From NCBI RefSeq assembly GCF_010669125.1, contig NZ_CP048630.1:3468001-3532000 (forward strand): 64,000 nt of DNA. The letters run 5' to 3'. Below are positions 1 to 8,385 of the stretch, one piece after another. How positions within the stretch are numbered: position 1 is the stretch's first letter; each line of letters starts with the position of its first letter. Below the pieces are notes generated by a model. The model saw only the letters and a list, made by a program, of their open reading frames with translations, made no database searches and was not told the DNA's origin. Source of the DNA: Ancylobacter pratisalsi (lineage in GTDB: Bacteria > Pseudomonadota > Alphaproteobacteria > Rhizobiales > Xanthobacteraceae). Both the position numbers and the translations under genes were made by a program.

Positions 1-218
1 GCTCGGGCGTGTTCAAGGACGCCGAGTCCGATGCGCTGATCCGGCAGACGTTCTTTGACGGGCTGATCCGCAACGCGCAGCTCGTGGTGCCCGATTTCGG
101 CACCCTCGCCGGGCCGTTCCAGATCACCACGCTGGAGATCGCGGCCGAGCACGATCGGGAAGTCACCTTCGACATCGCGCTGGAAAGCGCGGGCGAGATC
201 ACCTTCACCGCGCTCTGA
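1..218 (+). CDS. Phage/GTA major tail (tube) protein, C-terminal part only
   Basis: The window opens inside this gene. The frame is open from base 3 and ends at a TGA at 216-218, giving about 71 C-terminal residues. The apparent GTG at base 9 is an internal codon, not a start. The visible segment contains a FKDAESD stretch, then PDFGTLAGPFQIT and ends SAGEITFTAL, which resembles the end of TP901-1-type major tail proteins that polymerise into the tail tube of siphophages and GTAs. Its position just upstream of the tail assembly chaperone genes fits that role. The N-terminal half lies outside the window, so the family call rests on the C-terminus and context. Confidence 0.75.
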   Translation, partial: SGVFKDAESDALIRQTFFDGLIRNAQLVVPDFGTLAGPFQITTLEIAAEHDREVTFDIALESAGEITFTAL

Positions 219-229
219 GGGAGGCTGGC

Positions 230-583
230 ATGGCGAACCGGCATCGCGGCGAGATTTCCGCCGAACTGGACGGGCGTGCGCGCACGCTGGTGCTGACGCT
301 TGGGGCACTGGCGGAGCTGGAGGATGCCTTCGGCGCCGACGATCTGGTGGCGCTGACCGAGCGGTTCGGGCACGGCCGGCTTTCGGCCCGCGACGCGATC
401 CGCGTGGTGGGCGCGGGGCTGCGCGGGGCGGGGGAAGAGGTGAGCGACGCGATGGTGGCGCAGATGCGCGCGACCGGCGGCGCGGCCGGGTTCGCCCGTA
501 TCGTCGGCGAGCTTATCGCCGCGACCTTCGGCGCCGGGGAGGGCGCCGCACCCGCCCCTTTGCCGCATCCGCCGACCGGCTGA
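230..583 (+). CDS. Phage/GTA tail assembly chaperone, first frame (Phage_TAC_11 / GTA gp10-type)
   Basis: A 117-residue protein starting at ATG 230 behind a strong ribosome site (GAGGGAGG, 217-224). The N-terminal part (MANRHRGEISAELDGR, then TLGALAELEDAFG) matches the tail assembly chaperone family found after the tail tube gene in GTA-like clusters. Such chaperones are expected to coat the tape measure protein during tail assembly and are not part of the particle. The last residues are proline-rich. The gene ends at 583, but a heptamer at 556-562 would let some ribosomes continue in the -1 frame into the next open frame, giving a longer chaperone as in lambda gpG/gpGT. No transfer signature separates it from its neighbours. 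Confidence 0.8.
   Translation: MANRHRGEISAELDGRARTLVLTLGALAELEDAFGADDLVALTERFGHGRLSARDAIRVVGAGLRGAGEEVSDAMVAQMRATGGAAGFARIVGELIAATFGAGEGAAPAPLPHPPTG
556..562 (+). promoter_or_regulatory. Predicted -1 ribosomal frameshift site (CCCTTTG)
   Basis: In the frame of the upstream gene the bases read C CCT TTG, which is exactly the X XXY YYZ pattern that permits tandem -1 slippage (CCT to CCC, TTG to TTT). It lies seven codons before the upstream stop. After slippage the reading frame from 562 stays open to the TAG at 856-858 and carries the second chaperone motif. Tail chaperone genes of many tailed phages use this arrangement. The pattern is seen directly; that ribosomes slip here is inferred. Confidence 0.7.
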
Positions 584-858
584 GGCCACCGGCCCGCAGG
601 GAAGGGCGCACGCCGTTTCCCTGGGCCGAGGCGATGGCCTTCGGCCTGGGGCGGCTGGCGCTGTGCCCGCGCGACTTCTGGCGAACCACCCCGCGCGAAC
701 TGGCGGCGGCGATGGAGGCCGTGCTCGGCCCGGCCCGCGCCCCGCTCGACCGGGCGGGGCTCGCCGCGCTGATGGCGCGATTCCCCGACACGCGGCGCGT
801 CACCGCGCCCGCCCCGCCCACCTCGCCAATGGAGAATGATGATGGCCGACATCGATAG
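562..858 (+). CDS. Tail assembly chaperone, -1 frame extension (Rcc01693/Phage_TAC_6-type)
   Basis: The coordinates mark the part read in the -1 frame after the slip at 556-562. Translated from 562 this frame gives about 98 residues including TPFPWAEAMAFGLGRL and FWRTTPRELAAAMEA, the hallmark of the rcc01693-type tail chaperone found in GTA clusters. As a separate gene it could only begin at ATG 634, inside the conserved FPW..M..GLG motif and without a good ribosome site, so expression as a fusion of about 209 residues with the preceding gene is more likely. The end overlaps the start of the tape measure gene by about 20 bases. Alternative: independent translation from a non-standard start. 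Confidence 0.65.
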   Translation, partial: AASADRLRPPARREGRTPFPWAEAMAFGLGRLALCPRDFWRTTPRELAAAMEAVLGPARAPLDRAGLAALMARFPDTRRVTAPAPPTSPMENDDGRHR

Positions 859-1453
859 CGGCGGCGCCGTGGACGGGCTGACGGTGGAGATCACCGCCGA
901 CACCTCGGCCTTCCGGCGCGAGATTTCCGAGGCCGAGCGGCTGGCGCGCGGCTTCGGGCGCGTGGTCGGCGACGCGCTGACCGGGGCGGCGCTGAAGGGG
1001 CGCGAGACCGACGATGTGTTCCGCTCTCTGGTGAGCCGGCTGTCCACGCTGGCGCTCGATTCGGCGTTCCGGCCCATCGAGCAGGGCGTCGCGGGGCTGT
1101 TCCAGAGCCTCACCGGCGGCGCGCTCGGCTTTGCCCATGGCGGCGTCGTCAGTGCCCTGCCGGGCGGAGGGCGCGTGGTGCCCTTCGCGGCCGGCGGCGT
1201 GGTGTCGGCGCCGACTTATTTTCCCCTCGCCGGCGGCCGCACGGGCCTGATGGGCGAGAGCGGCGCCGAGGCGATCCTGCCACTCCGGCGCGGGCCGGAT
1301 GGCCGCCTCGGCGTCGCCAGCCAGGGGCAGGGACGGGCGACCCATGTGACGGTGAACGTCACCACGCCCGACCCGACCTCGTTCCGTCGCTCCGAGAGCT
1401 ATCTCGCCGGCCTCGTCGCCCGTGCCGTGGCGCGCGGCGAAAGGAGCCTGTGA
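836..1453 (+). CDS. Short tail tape measure protein (GTA gp11-type)
   Basis: A 205-residue protein with three consecutive ATGs (836, 839, 842) behind GGAGA at 831-835; the real start may be any of them. The N-terminal DGLTVEITADTSAFRREI and the glycine-rich C-terminal part (FAHGGVVSALPGGGRVVPFA, GLMGESGAEAILPL) are typical of tail tape measure proteins. The length is close to that of the RcGTA tape measure and far shorter than in long-tailed phages, which predicts a short tail. It follows the two chaperone frames, the usual position, and its stop overlaps the next start. Confidence 0.85.
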   Translation: MMMADIDSGGAVDGLTVEITADTSAFRREISEAERLARGFGRVVGDALTGAALKGRETDDVFRSLVSRLSTLALDSAFRPIEQGVAGLFQSLTGGALGFAHGGVVSALPGGGRVVPFAAGGVVSAPTYFPLAGGRTGLMGESGAEAILPLRRGPDGRLGVASQGQGRATHVTVNVTTPDPTSFRRSESYLAGLVARAVARGERSL

Positions 1454-2094
1454 TGGCCGCGTTCCATGAGATCCTGTTTCCGCTCGACATCGCGCTCGGC
1501 GCCGCGGGCGGGCCGGAGCGTGCGACGGAAATCGTCACCACGCTGACCGGGCGCGAGGAGCGGAACACCCGCCTGCAGCATTCGCGCCGGCGCTGGGATG
1601 CCGGCTACGGCGTGACCTCGCTCGACCAGCTCGCCAGCGTGGTCGCCTTTTTCGAGGAGCGGCGCGGGCGGCTCTATGGCTTCCGCTGGCGCGACCGGCT
1701 GGACCATTCGTCGGCTTCGCCGGCCGCCGCGCCGACGCCGTTCGACCAATTGCTGGGCACCGGCGACGGCACGCGCACCGCGTTCGCGCTCGCCAAGACC
1801 TATGGCGCCGCCCATGCCCCCTATGCGCGCCCCATCGCCAAGCCGGTCGCGGGCACGGTGCGGGTCGCGGTGGGCGGGGCCGAGCAGGTGGAGGGTGTCG
1901 CCTTTGCGGCCGACGCCGGAACGGGGGTGGTGAATTTCCTGGCCGGGCATGTGCCGCCCGCAGGGGCCCCGGTGACAGCGGGTTTCCTGTTCGACGTGCC
2001 GGTGCGCTTCGACACCGACTTTCTGGAAGTGAACCTCACCGCCTTCGAGGCCGGGGCGATCCCCCGCATTCCCGTGCTGGAGATACGCCCATGA
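1453..2094 (+). CDS. DUF2460 tail protein (GTA gp12-type, distal tail/baseplate)
   Basis: A 213-residue protein starting at ATG 1453, overlapping the previous TGA by one base. Features typical of DUF2460 are FHEILFPLDIALGAAGGPER at the N-terminus, the TRLQHSRRRWDAGYG segment, and FFEERRGRLYGFRWRD; the C-terminal part ends VRFDTDFLEVNLTAFEAG. In GTA-like particles the homologue forms the distal tail ring that connects the tube to the baseplate hub. It is translationally coupled to the DUF2163 gene by an ATGA overlap at 2091-2094. Confidence 0.9.
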   Translation: MAAFHEILFPLDIALGAAGGPERATEIVTTLTGREERNTRLQHSRRRWDAGYGVTSLDQLASVVAFFEERRGRLYGFRWRDRLDHSSASPAAAPTPFDQLLGTGDGTRTAFALAKTYGAAHAPYARPIAKPVAGTVRVAVGGAEQVEGVAFAADAGTGVVNFLAGHVPPAGAPVTAGFLFDVPVRFDTDFLEVNLTAFEAGAIPRIPVLEIRP

Positions 2095-2954
2095 GGGAGA
2101 TGGCTGACGGCCTTGCCGCCTCGCTGGCGGCGGGCGTGACCACGCTGGCGCGGTGCTGGCGCCTGACGCGCGCCGACGGCGTGGTGATCGGGCTGACCGA
2201 GCATGACGAGGATCTGGTCGTCGACGGCACGCTTTTTCGCGCCGGTGGCGGCGTCGGCGGCAGCGAGGACCGCTCGACGCTCGGCTTCGCGGTGGGGGGC
2301 GGGGAGCTTTCCGCGGCGCTGACGAGCGAGCTGATCGAGGAGGGCGACCTTCTGGCCGGCCGGTTCGACGGCGCCAGCGTCGAGCTGCTGATCGCCGACT
2401 GGAACGTGCCGGCGGATTTCATCCTGCTGAGGCGCGGCACGATCGGCGAGGTGCGGCGCGAGAACGGGGCGTTCGTTGCTGAACTCCGAAGCCTTGCCAC
2501 CCAGCTCAACGTGGTGCGCGGGCGGCTGTTCACCGCCGGCTGCGATGCGGATCTGGGTGACGCGCGCTGCGCCGTCGCGCTTGGGTCACCCGCCTATCGC
2601 GGGACAGGAAACATCAGCGCGGTGGAGGGCGCGGGCCTGTTCGTCGCCAGCGGCCTTGATGGCTTTGCCGGGGGCTGGTTCACCCAGGGGCGGCTCGAAT
2701 TCACCAGTGGCGCCAATGCGGGCTTTGCCTGCGAGGTGAAGAGCCACCGGGCCGATGGCGGTGTGCGGCTGGACCTATGGCAGCGCCCGCCCGAGGCGCT
2801 GGCGCCCGGTGATGCCTTCACCGTGTCCGCCGGCTGCGACAAGCGCTTCGAGACCTGCCGCGACCGCTTCGCCAACACGCTCAACTTCCGTGGCTTTCCG
2901 CATATGCCCGGCAATGACGCGGTGCTTGCCGTCTCCCGCCCCGGGGAGGGCTGA
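2091..2954 (+). CDS. DUF2163 baseplate hub protein (GTA gp13-type)
   Basis: A 287-residue protein. The N-terminal DUF2163 part includes TTLARCWRLTRADGVV and GLTEHDEDLVVDG; the middle has FTAGCDADLGDARC, and the C-terminal domain carries GCDKRFETCRDRFANTLNFR, the conserved cysteine-rich end of this family. In RcGTA the homologue is a hub protein between the distal tail ring and the large central fibre protein. It is coupled upstream by ATGA and followed two bases after its stop by the peptidase gene. Confidence 0.9.
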   Translation: MREMADGLAASLAAGVTTLARCWRLTRADGVVIGLTEHDEDLVVDGTLFRAGGGVGGSEDRSTLGFAVGGGELSAALTSELIEEGDLLAGRFDGASVELLIADWNVPADFILLRRGTIGEVRRENGAFVAELRSLATQLNVVRGRLFTAGCDADLGDARCAVALGSPAYRGTGNISAVEGAGLFVASGLDGFAGGWFTQGRLEFTSGANAGFACEVKSHRADGGVRLDLWQRPPEALAPGDAFTVSAGCDKRFETCRDRFANTLNFRGFPHMPGNDAVLAVSRPGEG

Positions 2955-2956
2955 GC

Positions 2957-3394
2957 ATGGCGGAAAGCGACCTGCGCACGCGTCTGATTGCCGAAGCGCG
3001 CGACTGGATCGGCACGCCCTATCGCCACCGGGCCTCCTGCAAGGGGCATGGCACGGACTGCCTCGGCCTGGTGCGCGGGGTCTGGCGGCAGGTGCTGGGT
3101 CCGGAGCCGGAGACGCTCCCCGCCTACGCGCCCGACTGGGCCGCGGCCACGCGCGCGGAGCAGATGATGGAAGCCGGGCGGCGGCATCTCCGGCCGGTGC
3201 CGGTGGCGGACATCATGCCCGGCGACGTGCTGCTGTTTCGCTGGCGCGACCACCTGCCGGCCAAGCACGCCGCGATCCTGGTGACGCCGCAGCGCATGGT
3301 CCACGCCCATGACGGGGCCGCGGTGGCGGAAGTGTTCCTCGCGCCATGGTGGCGGCGTCATCTCGCCTTCGCCTTCGCCTTTCCCGAGGCCTGA
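2957..3394 (+). CDS. NlpC/P60-family tail-associated peptidase (GTA gp14-type)
   Basis: A 145-residue protein of the NlpC/P60 cysteine peptidase fold. The motif GTDCLGLVRGVW places the catalytic cysteine at residue 35, and PAKHAAIL supplies the histidine at residue 104, followed by VHAHDG. Such proteins cleave peptidoglycan stem peptides and are expected to open the cell wall locally during DNA entry. The gene order DUF2460-DUF2163-NlpC-TIM-barrel is the conserved end of the RcGTA cluster. This is not the lysis enzyme, which is encoded separately at 11141-11947. Confidence 0.9.
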   Translation: MAESDLRTRLIAEARDWIGTPYRHRASCKGHGTDCLGLVRGVWRQVLGPEPETLPAYAPDWAAATRAEQMMEAGRRHLRPVPVADIMPGDVLLFRWRDHLPAKHAAILVTPQRMVHAHDGAAVAEVFLAPWWRRHLAFAFAFPEA

Positions 3395-3433
3395 TACCGG
3401 CCTCGCGACATCCTATTCCAGGGACCCGTAACG

Positions 3434-6400
3434 ATGGCCACACTTCTTCTCGGCGCGGCGGGAGCCGCGGTCGGCGGGGCGCTGCTCGGCCCTGTTGGGG
3501 CGGTCGCGGGGCGCGCGCTCGGCGCTCTCGGCGGCACGGTGCTCGACAATATGCTGGTCACACGGGGCCGCCATATCGAGGGGCCCCGGCTCAACGACAT
3601 CGGCACCATGACGTCCACCGAAGGCGCACCGATTCCGCGCCTGTACGGTCGCGCGCGGATGTCGGGACAGGTGATCTGGGCGGCCCCGGCCGAGGAGGTG
3701 GTCTCGACCCAGGTCCAGTCCGGCGGGAAGGGCGGCACCAGCTTTGGCCCCAGTGCCACGACGACGACCTACAGCTATTTCGGCAGCTTTGCGGTGGGGC
3801 TGTGCGAGGGGCCGGTGAACCGGATCGGCCGGATCTGGGCCGATGGTCAGCTGCTCGATACGCAGGGTTTGACGCTGCGCCTGCATACCGGCGGGCCGGA
3901 CCAGCTTCCCGATCCGCTGATCGAGGCCAGGGAGACCGCGCCGCCGGCCTATCGCGGGCTGGCCTATCTGGTGTTCGAACGCCTGCCGCTGGCGGATTTC
4001 GGCAATCGCCTGCCGCAGATCTCGGTCGAGGTGGAACGGGCGATCGGCGCGCTTGAGACCCGGCTGACGGCGGTGACGCTGATCCCCGGGGCGACCGAGT
4101 TCGGCTACGACACCCGCGAGATCCGCCGGGTCCAGCACCCCGGCGCCTATGAGCCGGAGAACCGGCACAACACGCTGGCCGACACCGATTTCGACGCGGC
4201 GCTCGACCACCTGCTGGCGCTGTGCCCCAATCTCCGGCGCGTGGCGCTGGTGGTGTCCTGGTTCGGGGACGACCTCAGGGCCGGCCAGTGCCGGATCCGC
4301 CCCGGCGTCGAGCGGCGCGACAAGACGACGAGTGCCGCGCAGCCGGTGGAGTGGCGGGTGGCGGGCGAAATTCGCCCCGGCGCCTATCTGGTGACCCAGC
4401 ATGACGGCCATCCCGCTTATGGCGGTACGCCCTCCGACGAGAGCGTGCGCTATGCCATCGAGCGACTGAAGGCGCGGGGGCTGGCGGTCACGCTCTACCC
4501 GTTCGTGATGATGGACATTCCGGTCGGCAACACCCTGCCGGATCCCTGGAGCGGGGCGGGCACGCAGCCGACCTATCCCTGGCGCGGGCGCATCACCTGC
4601 GATCCCGCGCCCGGCCGGCCGGGCACGCCCGACGGCACCGGCGCGGCGGCGTCCCAGGTCGCGGCGCTGTTCGGCACGGCGGCGGCGGCGGACTATGCGA
4701 TCGGCGGCGGACAGGTGATCTACACCGGCCCGGAGGAATGGACCTTGCGGCGCATGGCGCTGCATTACGCCAAGCTCAGCGTGCTGGCGGGCGGGGTCGA
4801 GGCGATCCTGATCGGTTCGGAGATGCCGGCGCTGACGCGGGTGCGTTCGGCCTCGGGGATGTACCCGGCGGTGAGCGCCTTCGCGGCGCTGGCCACCGAT
4901 GTGAAGGCGATCGTCGGTGCGGGAACCAAGGTCGGCTACGCCGCCGACTGGACCGAATATGGCAGCCATGCCCTCGATGGCGGGACCGAGCTGCGCTTTC
5001 CGCTGGATCCGCTGTGGGCCTCGCCCGCCATCGATTTCATCGGCATCGACTGGTACGCGCCGGTCGCCGACTGGCGGGACGGCGACGCCCATCTGGACGC
5101 CGCGTCCTTCGCCAGCGGCTATGACCGCGCCTATCTCGCCGGCAATGTGCGCGGGGGCGAGGGGTTCGACTGGTACTACCCCGACGACGCGGCGCGGCTG
5201 GCGCAGAACCGCGTGCCGATCACCGACGGCGCCTATGGTGAACCGTGGGTCTTCCGGCAGAAGGACATCGCCGCCTGGTGGGGCAATGCGCATTTCGAGC
5301 GGGTTGGGGGGGTACGTTCCCCGACGCCGACCGCCTGGGTGCCCGGCGCCAAGCCGGTGCGGCTGACCGAGTTCGGCTGCGCGGCGGTGGACAAGGGCGC
5401 CAACCGGCCGAGCGTGTTTCCCGACCCGAAATCGGTCGAAAGCGGCGTGCCGCCGTTCTCCAACGGGCAGCGCGACGACCTGATGCAGCGCCGGCACCTG
5501 GAAGCCACGCTCGACGCCTTCGAGACCGTGGCGGCGAACCCGGTGTCCGGCCTGCCCTCCGGCCGCATGCTGGACACCGCCTCGCTCTATGCATGGACGT
5601 GGGACGCGCGGCCCTATCCGGTGTTCCCGCTGGCCGGGCAGGTGTGGGCGGATGGCGCCAACTGGGAGACCGGCCATTGGCTGAGCGGGCGGCTGGGTGC
5701 GGCGCCGCTTGCCGAACTCTGCGCAACCATGGCCGCGGATTTCGGCGTTGGGAACCTCGACAGCTCGACCTTGCGCGGCGTGGTCGACGGCTATGTCGTG
5801 GACCGGCCGATGAGCATGCGCGCGGCGCTGGAATCGCTGGCCGCCGCCTTCGCCTTCGATCTTGTCGGCGACGGGGCGGTGCTTCGGCTGCGCCCGCGCG
5901 GCGGGGCCGAGGTGATGAGCGTTCGCGACGACGACATCGTGGCCGGAGACGACGTGGCCGCGCCGTCCTTCACCCGTGCCGCCGAGAGCGAGCTGCCGCT
6001 TTCGGTGACGCTGAGCTTTCTTGACGGTACCGCCGATTATCGCCGCATCACCGCGGCCTCGCGCCGGCTCGCCGGGCAGGCCCGTGCCGATGCCGGGCTG
6101 GACATCGCCATGGTGGCGCCGAGCGGGCTCGCCTCCGGCCTCGCGGAGATGTGGCTACAGGATGCCTGGGCGGGGCGGGAGAGCGTGCGCTTCACGCTGC
6201 CTCCTTCCGCGCTGGCGCTGGAGCCCGGCGATGTGGTGCGCTTTGAACGCGACGGCCGTGCGCGGCTTCTGGAGATCACCGAAATCGAGGATCGGGAGGC
6301 GCGCGTGGTGAGCGCCCGGGGTATCGATCCGTCGATCTTCGCGCTGGCGGTGCGCAGCTCGCGCGCCGTGACCATCGCCCTGCCGCCGAGCCCCGGGCCG

Positions 6401-7333
6401 CCCGAGTTGATGGTGATGGCGCTGCCGACACTGTCGGCGTCCGAGCCGGCTCCCGTGCTGGCGCATCTGGCCGCCTTCGCCGACCCCTGGCCGGGCTCGA
6501 TGGCGGTGTGGCGCAGCCTCGACGGGGCGAGTTTCCAGCGCGTCGAGACCGTGGCGGCGCCGACACCGATGGGCGAGACCGTGACCGAGCTGGCGCCCGG
6601 TCCCAACTGGCACTGGAATCGCGGGGCGACGCTGGAGGTCCAGCTCTATAGCGGGGCCATCGCGGCGGCCAGCGAGGAGACGGTGCTGGGCGGCGCCAAT
6701 GTTCTGGTGCTGCTGGCGCCGGGCCGGGCGGCCGAGATCATGCAGTTTCAGGACGCGGAACTGATCGGCGCCATGCGCTGGCGGCTGCGGGGGCTGCTGC
6801 GCGGCCAGGTCGGCACGGAGGCGGCCTCGCGCGCGCCCTGGCCTGTGGGGACGCGGCTTGTGCTGTTCGATGACAATCTGGTTTCGGCGGCAACGGGGCT
6901 CGACCTGCTCGGGCGTGCCGTCACCTACCGGGTGGGACGCGCGGATCGCGACCATGGCGATGCCGGGGTGAGCGAGGTCTCGGCGCAGATCGGGCCGGCG
7001 GCGCTGCTGCCGCTGTCCCCGGTCCATGCCCGTGCCCGCCGCACCGGTGCGGGTGTCGAGATCAGCTGGATACGGCGCACGCGCATCGACGGCGACTCAT
7101 GGGAGCTGCTGGAGGTGCCCCTGGGCGAGGCCAGCGAGGGCTATCTCGTCGAGGTGCTGAACGCAGGCGCCGTGGTGCGCTCCTTCACCGTGGGAACACC
7201 CGCGCTGCTCTATGCGGCAGGGCAGGAGATCGCCGATTTCGGCGCGCCCCAGAGCTTTCTCGACCTTCGCATTGCCCAGCTCTCCGCGAGCGTCGGCCCC
7301 GGCGCCGCGCTGGAGGCGCGGGTGCGGCCGTGA
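3434..7333 (+). CDS. Large baseplate/host-recognition protein with GTA TIM-barrel domain (GTA gp15-type)
   Basis: A 1299-residue protein, the usual size for the GTA 'megatron'. The N-terminus is glycine-rich and hydrophobic (LLLGAAGAAVGGALLGPVG). A GTA_TIM barrel occupies roughly residues 270-740, with AILIGSEMPALTRVR, KVGYAADWTEYGSH and PAIDFIGIDWYAPVADWRDG. Roughly residues 760-960 look like the phage tail-3 domain, and the C-terminal third contains the Rcc01698-type region (RWRLRGLLRGQVGTE). The protein should form the tail tip that contacts the host envelope. A long opposite-strand frame across it is a codon-bias shadow. Confidence 0.92.
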   Translation: MATLLLGAAGAAVGGALLGPVGAVAGRALGALGGTVLDNMLVTRGRHIEGPRLNDIGTMTSTEGAPIPRLYGRARMSGQVIWAAPAEEVVSTQVQSGGKGGTSFGPSATTTTYSYFGSFAVGLCEGPVNRIGRIWADGQLLDTQGLTLRLHTGGPDQLPDPLIEARETAPPAYRGLAYLVFERLPLADFGNRLPQISVEVERAIGALETRLTAVTLIPGATEFGYDTREIRRVQHPGAYEPENRHNTLADTDFDAALDHLLALCPNLRRVALVVSWFGDDLRAGQCRIRPGVERRDKTTSAAQPVEWRVAGEIRPGAYLVTQHDGHPAYGGTPSDESVRYAIERLKARGLAVTLYPFVMMDIPVGNTLPDPWSGAGTQPTYPWRGRITCDPAPGRPGTPDGTGAAASQVAALFGTAAAADYAIGGGQVIYTGPEEWTLRRMALHYAKLSVLAGGVEAILIGSEMPALTRVRSASGMYPAVSAFAALATDVKAIVGAGTKVGYAADWTEYGSHALDGGTELRFPLDPLWASPAIDFIGIDWYAPVADWRDGDAHLDAASFASGYDRAYLAGNVRGGEGFDWYYPDDAARLAQNRVPITDGAYGEPWVFRQKDIAAWWGNAHFERVGGVRSPTPTAWVPGAKPVRLTEFGCAAVDKGANRPSVFPDPKSVESGVPPFSNGQRDDLMQRRHLEATLDAFETVAANPVSGLPSGRMLDTASLYAWTWDARPYPVFPLAGQVWADGANWETGHWLSGRLGAAPLAELCATMAADFGVGNLDSSTLRGVVDGYVVDRPMSMRAALESLAAAFAFDLVGDGAVLRLRPRGGAEVMSVRDDDIVAGDDVAAPSFTRAAESELPLSVTLSFLDGTADYRRITAASRRLAGQARADAGLDIAMVAPSGLASGLAEMWLQDAWAGRESVRFTLPPSALALEPGDVVRFERDGRARLLEITEIEDREARVVSARGIDPSIFALAVRSSRAVTIALPPSPGPPELMVMALPTLSASEPAPVLAHLAAFADPWPGSMAVWRSLDGASFQRVETVAAPTPMGETVTELAPGPNWHWNRGATLEVQLYSGAIAAASEETVLGGANVLVLLAPGRAAEIMQFQDAELIGAMRWRLRGLLRGQVGTEAASRAPWPVGTRLVLFDDNLVSAATGLDLLGRAVTYRVGRADRDHGDAGVSEVSAQIGPAALLPLSPVHARARRTGAGVEISWIRRTRIDGDSWELLEVPLGEASEGYLVEVLNAGAVVRSFTVGTPALLYAAGQEIADFGAPQSFLDLRIAQLSASVGPGAALEARVRP

Positions 7334-7371
7334 TCGGTCGCCCGATTTCGTGACAGCGGACGGATTTCATC

Positions 7372-8061
7372 ATGAGCGAGACCACACCCCTGCTGGCGCT
7401 GCCGCTGATCGCGGCGGCGCAGGCGCAGAAGCATGTGACCCATAATGAGGCGCTGATGCTGCTCGACGCGGCGACCCAGCCCGCCGTCATCGATCGCGGG
7501 CGCACCACGCCACCCGGGGCGCCAATGGCGGGCGATCGTCATCTCGTCGCGGCCGGCGCCAGCGGGGAGTGGGCCGGGCATGACGGCGAGATCGCACTTT
7601 ACGACGCCGGCTGGCGCTACCTCCTGCCGCGCGCGGGGTGGCGGGTCTATGTCGCGGCCGAGCGGATCACGCTGGTGCACACCGGCGTGGACTGGTCCGA
7701 CCTGATCGCCGGCACGCCCTCGGGGGGCATGGCGGCGCTACGCGCCAGCGAAATCGAGGTCGATCTGGCGGGCGCGTGGGTCGCCAGCGGCCTTGTCATT
7801 CCCAACCGAGCCATCTGCCTCTGCGTCGCCAGCCGCACTCTTGTCACCGTGACCGGTGCGAGCGCCTACGAGGTCGGCATTGCGGGCGAGAGCGACAAGT
7901 TCGGCGCCGGGCTGGGTGCCGCCGCCGGCTCCAGCAACATCGGCGTGATCGGACCCCAGGCTTTCTACGCCGACACGCCGCTGCGCGTGAGCGCCGTGGG
8001 GAGCGCTTTCACCGGCGGGCGGGTGCGGCTTGTCCTCACCACGCTTGCCTTCGCCATCTGA
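7372..8061 (+). CDS. DUF2793 domain protein, probable tail fibre/tip accessory
   Basis: A 229-residue protein. Residues about 5-100 carry the DUF2793 pattern: LPLIAAAQAQKHVTHNEALM, then PPGAPMAGDRHLVAAGASGE and WAGHDGEIALYDAGWRYLLP. DUF2793 genes are typical of alphaproteobacterial prophages and GTA-like clusters next to the large tip protein. The C-terminal 100 residues are glycine- and serine-rich and unlike the domain; they may form a receptor-contact region. The biochemical role is not known. Confidence 0.85.
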   Translation: MSETTPLLALPLIAAAQAQKHVTHNEALMLLDAATQPAVIDRGRTTPPGAPMAGDRHLVAAGASGEWAGHDGEIALYDAGWRYLLPRAGWRVYVAAERITLVHTGVDWSDLIAGTPSGGMAALRASEIEVDLAGAWVASGLVIPNRAICLCVASRTLVTVTGASAYEVGIAGESDKFGAGLGAAAGSSNIGVIGPQAFYADTPLRVSAVGSAFTGGRVRLVLTTLAFAI

Positions 8062-8078
8062 CCCATCGGGAGCCTGAC

Positions 8079-8384
8079 ATGCCCTATGACCCCGCCAAGG
8101 ACCCCTGGCGTGGCAACGCCGTCTCGCCCACCAGTCTCGGCCGCGCCGGCGCGCTGGTGACACCGAGCGACGCCACCGACCTCGCCCGCTACGCGCGCAT
8201 CCGCGTCTTCGTTCCCCCCGGTGGGGAGAGCGCGGAGGTCTCCATTCTTCCCCTCGACGCGGCCGATGGAGAACCGCTGACCCTGCCTGTGCCGGTGGGC
8301 CAGGTCAGCATTCTCGAATTCCTGGTTCGGCGCGTCCTCGCAACCGGCACCACTCCTGGTCTCATCATACACACGGTGAACTGA
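8079..8384 (+). CDS. Spike base protein, RCAP_Rcc01079-like
   Basis: A 101-residue protein starting at ATG 8079; the frame is open far upstream but that part overlaps the DUF2793 gene. The segments TPSDATDLARYARIRVFVPPG and VRRVLATGTTPGLI fit the small spike base protein family named after Rcc01079 of Rhodobacter capsulatus, where it anchors spikes used for capsule binding. There the gene sits apart from the tail genes; here it lies inside the tail module and just before two probable fibre genes. The family match is from pattern recall and should be tested by profile search. Confidence 0.65.
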   Translation: MPYDPAKDPWRGNAVSPTSLGRAGALVTPSDATDLARYARIRVFVPPGGESAEVSILPLDAADGEPLTLPVPVGQVSILEFLVRRVLATGTTPGLIIHTVN

Positions 8385-8385
8385 C

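Noticed and set aside
3413..5677. A 754-codon open frame on the - strand across the large tail tip gene
   Set aside because: High-GC codon bias of the + strand gene keeps the opposite frame open; the translation is low-complexity Arg/Gly/His-rich with no recognisable domain, while the + strand product is a clear GTA protein.
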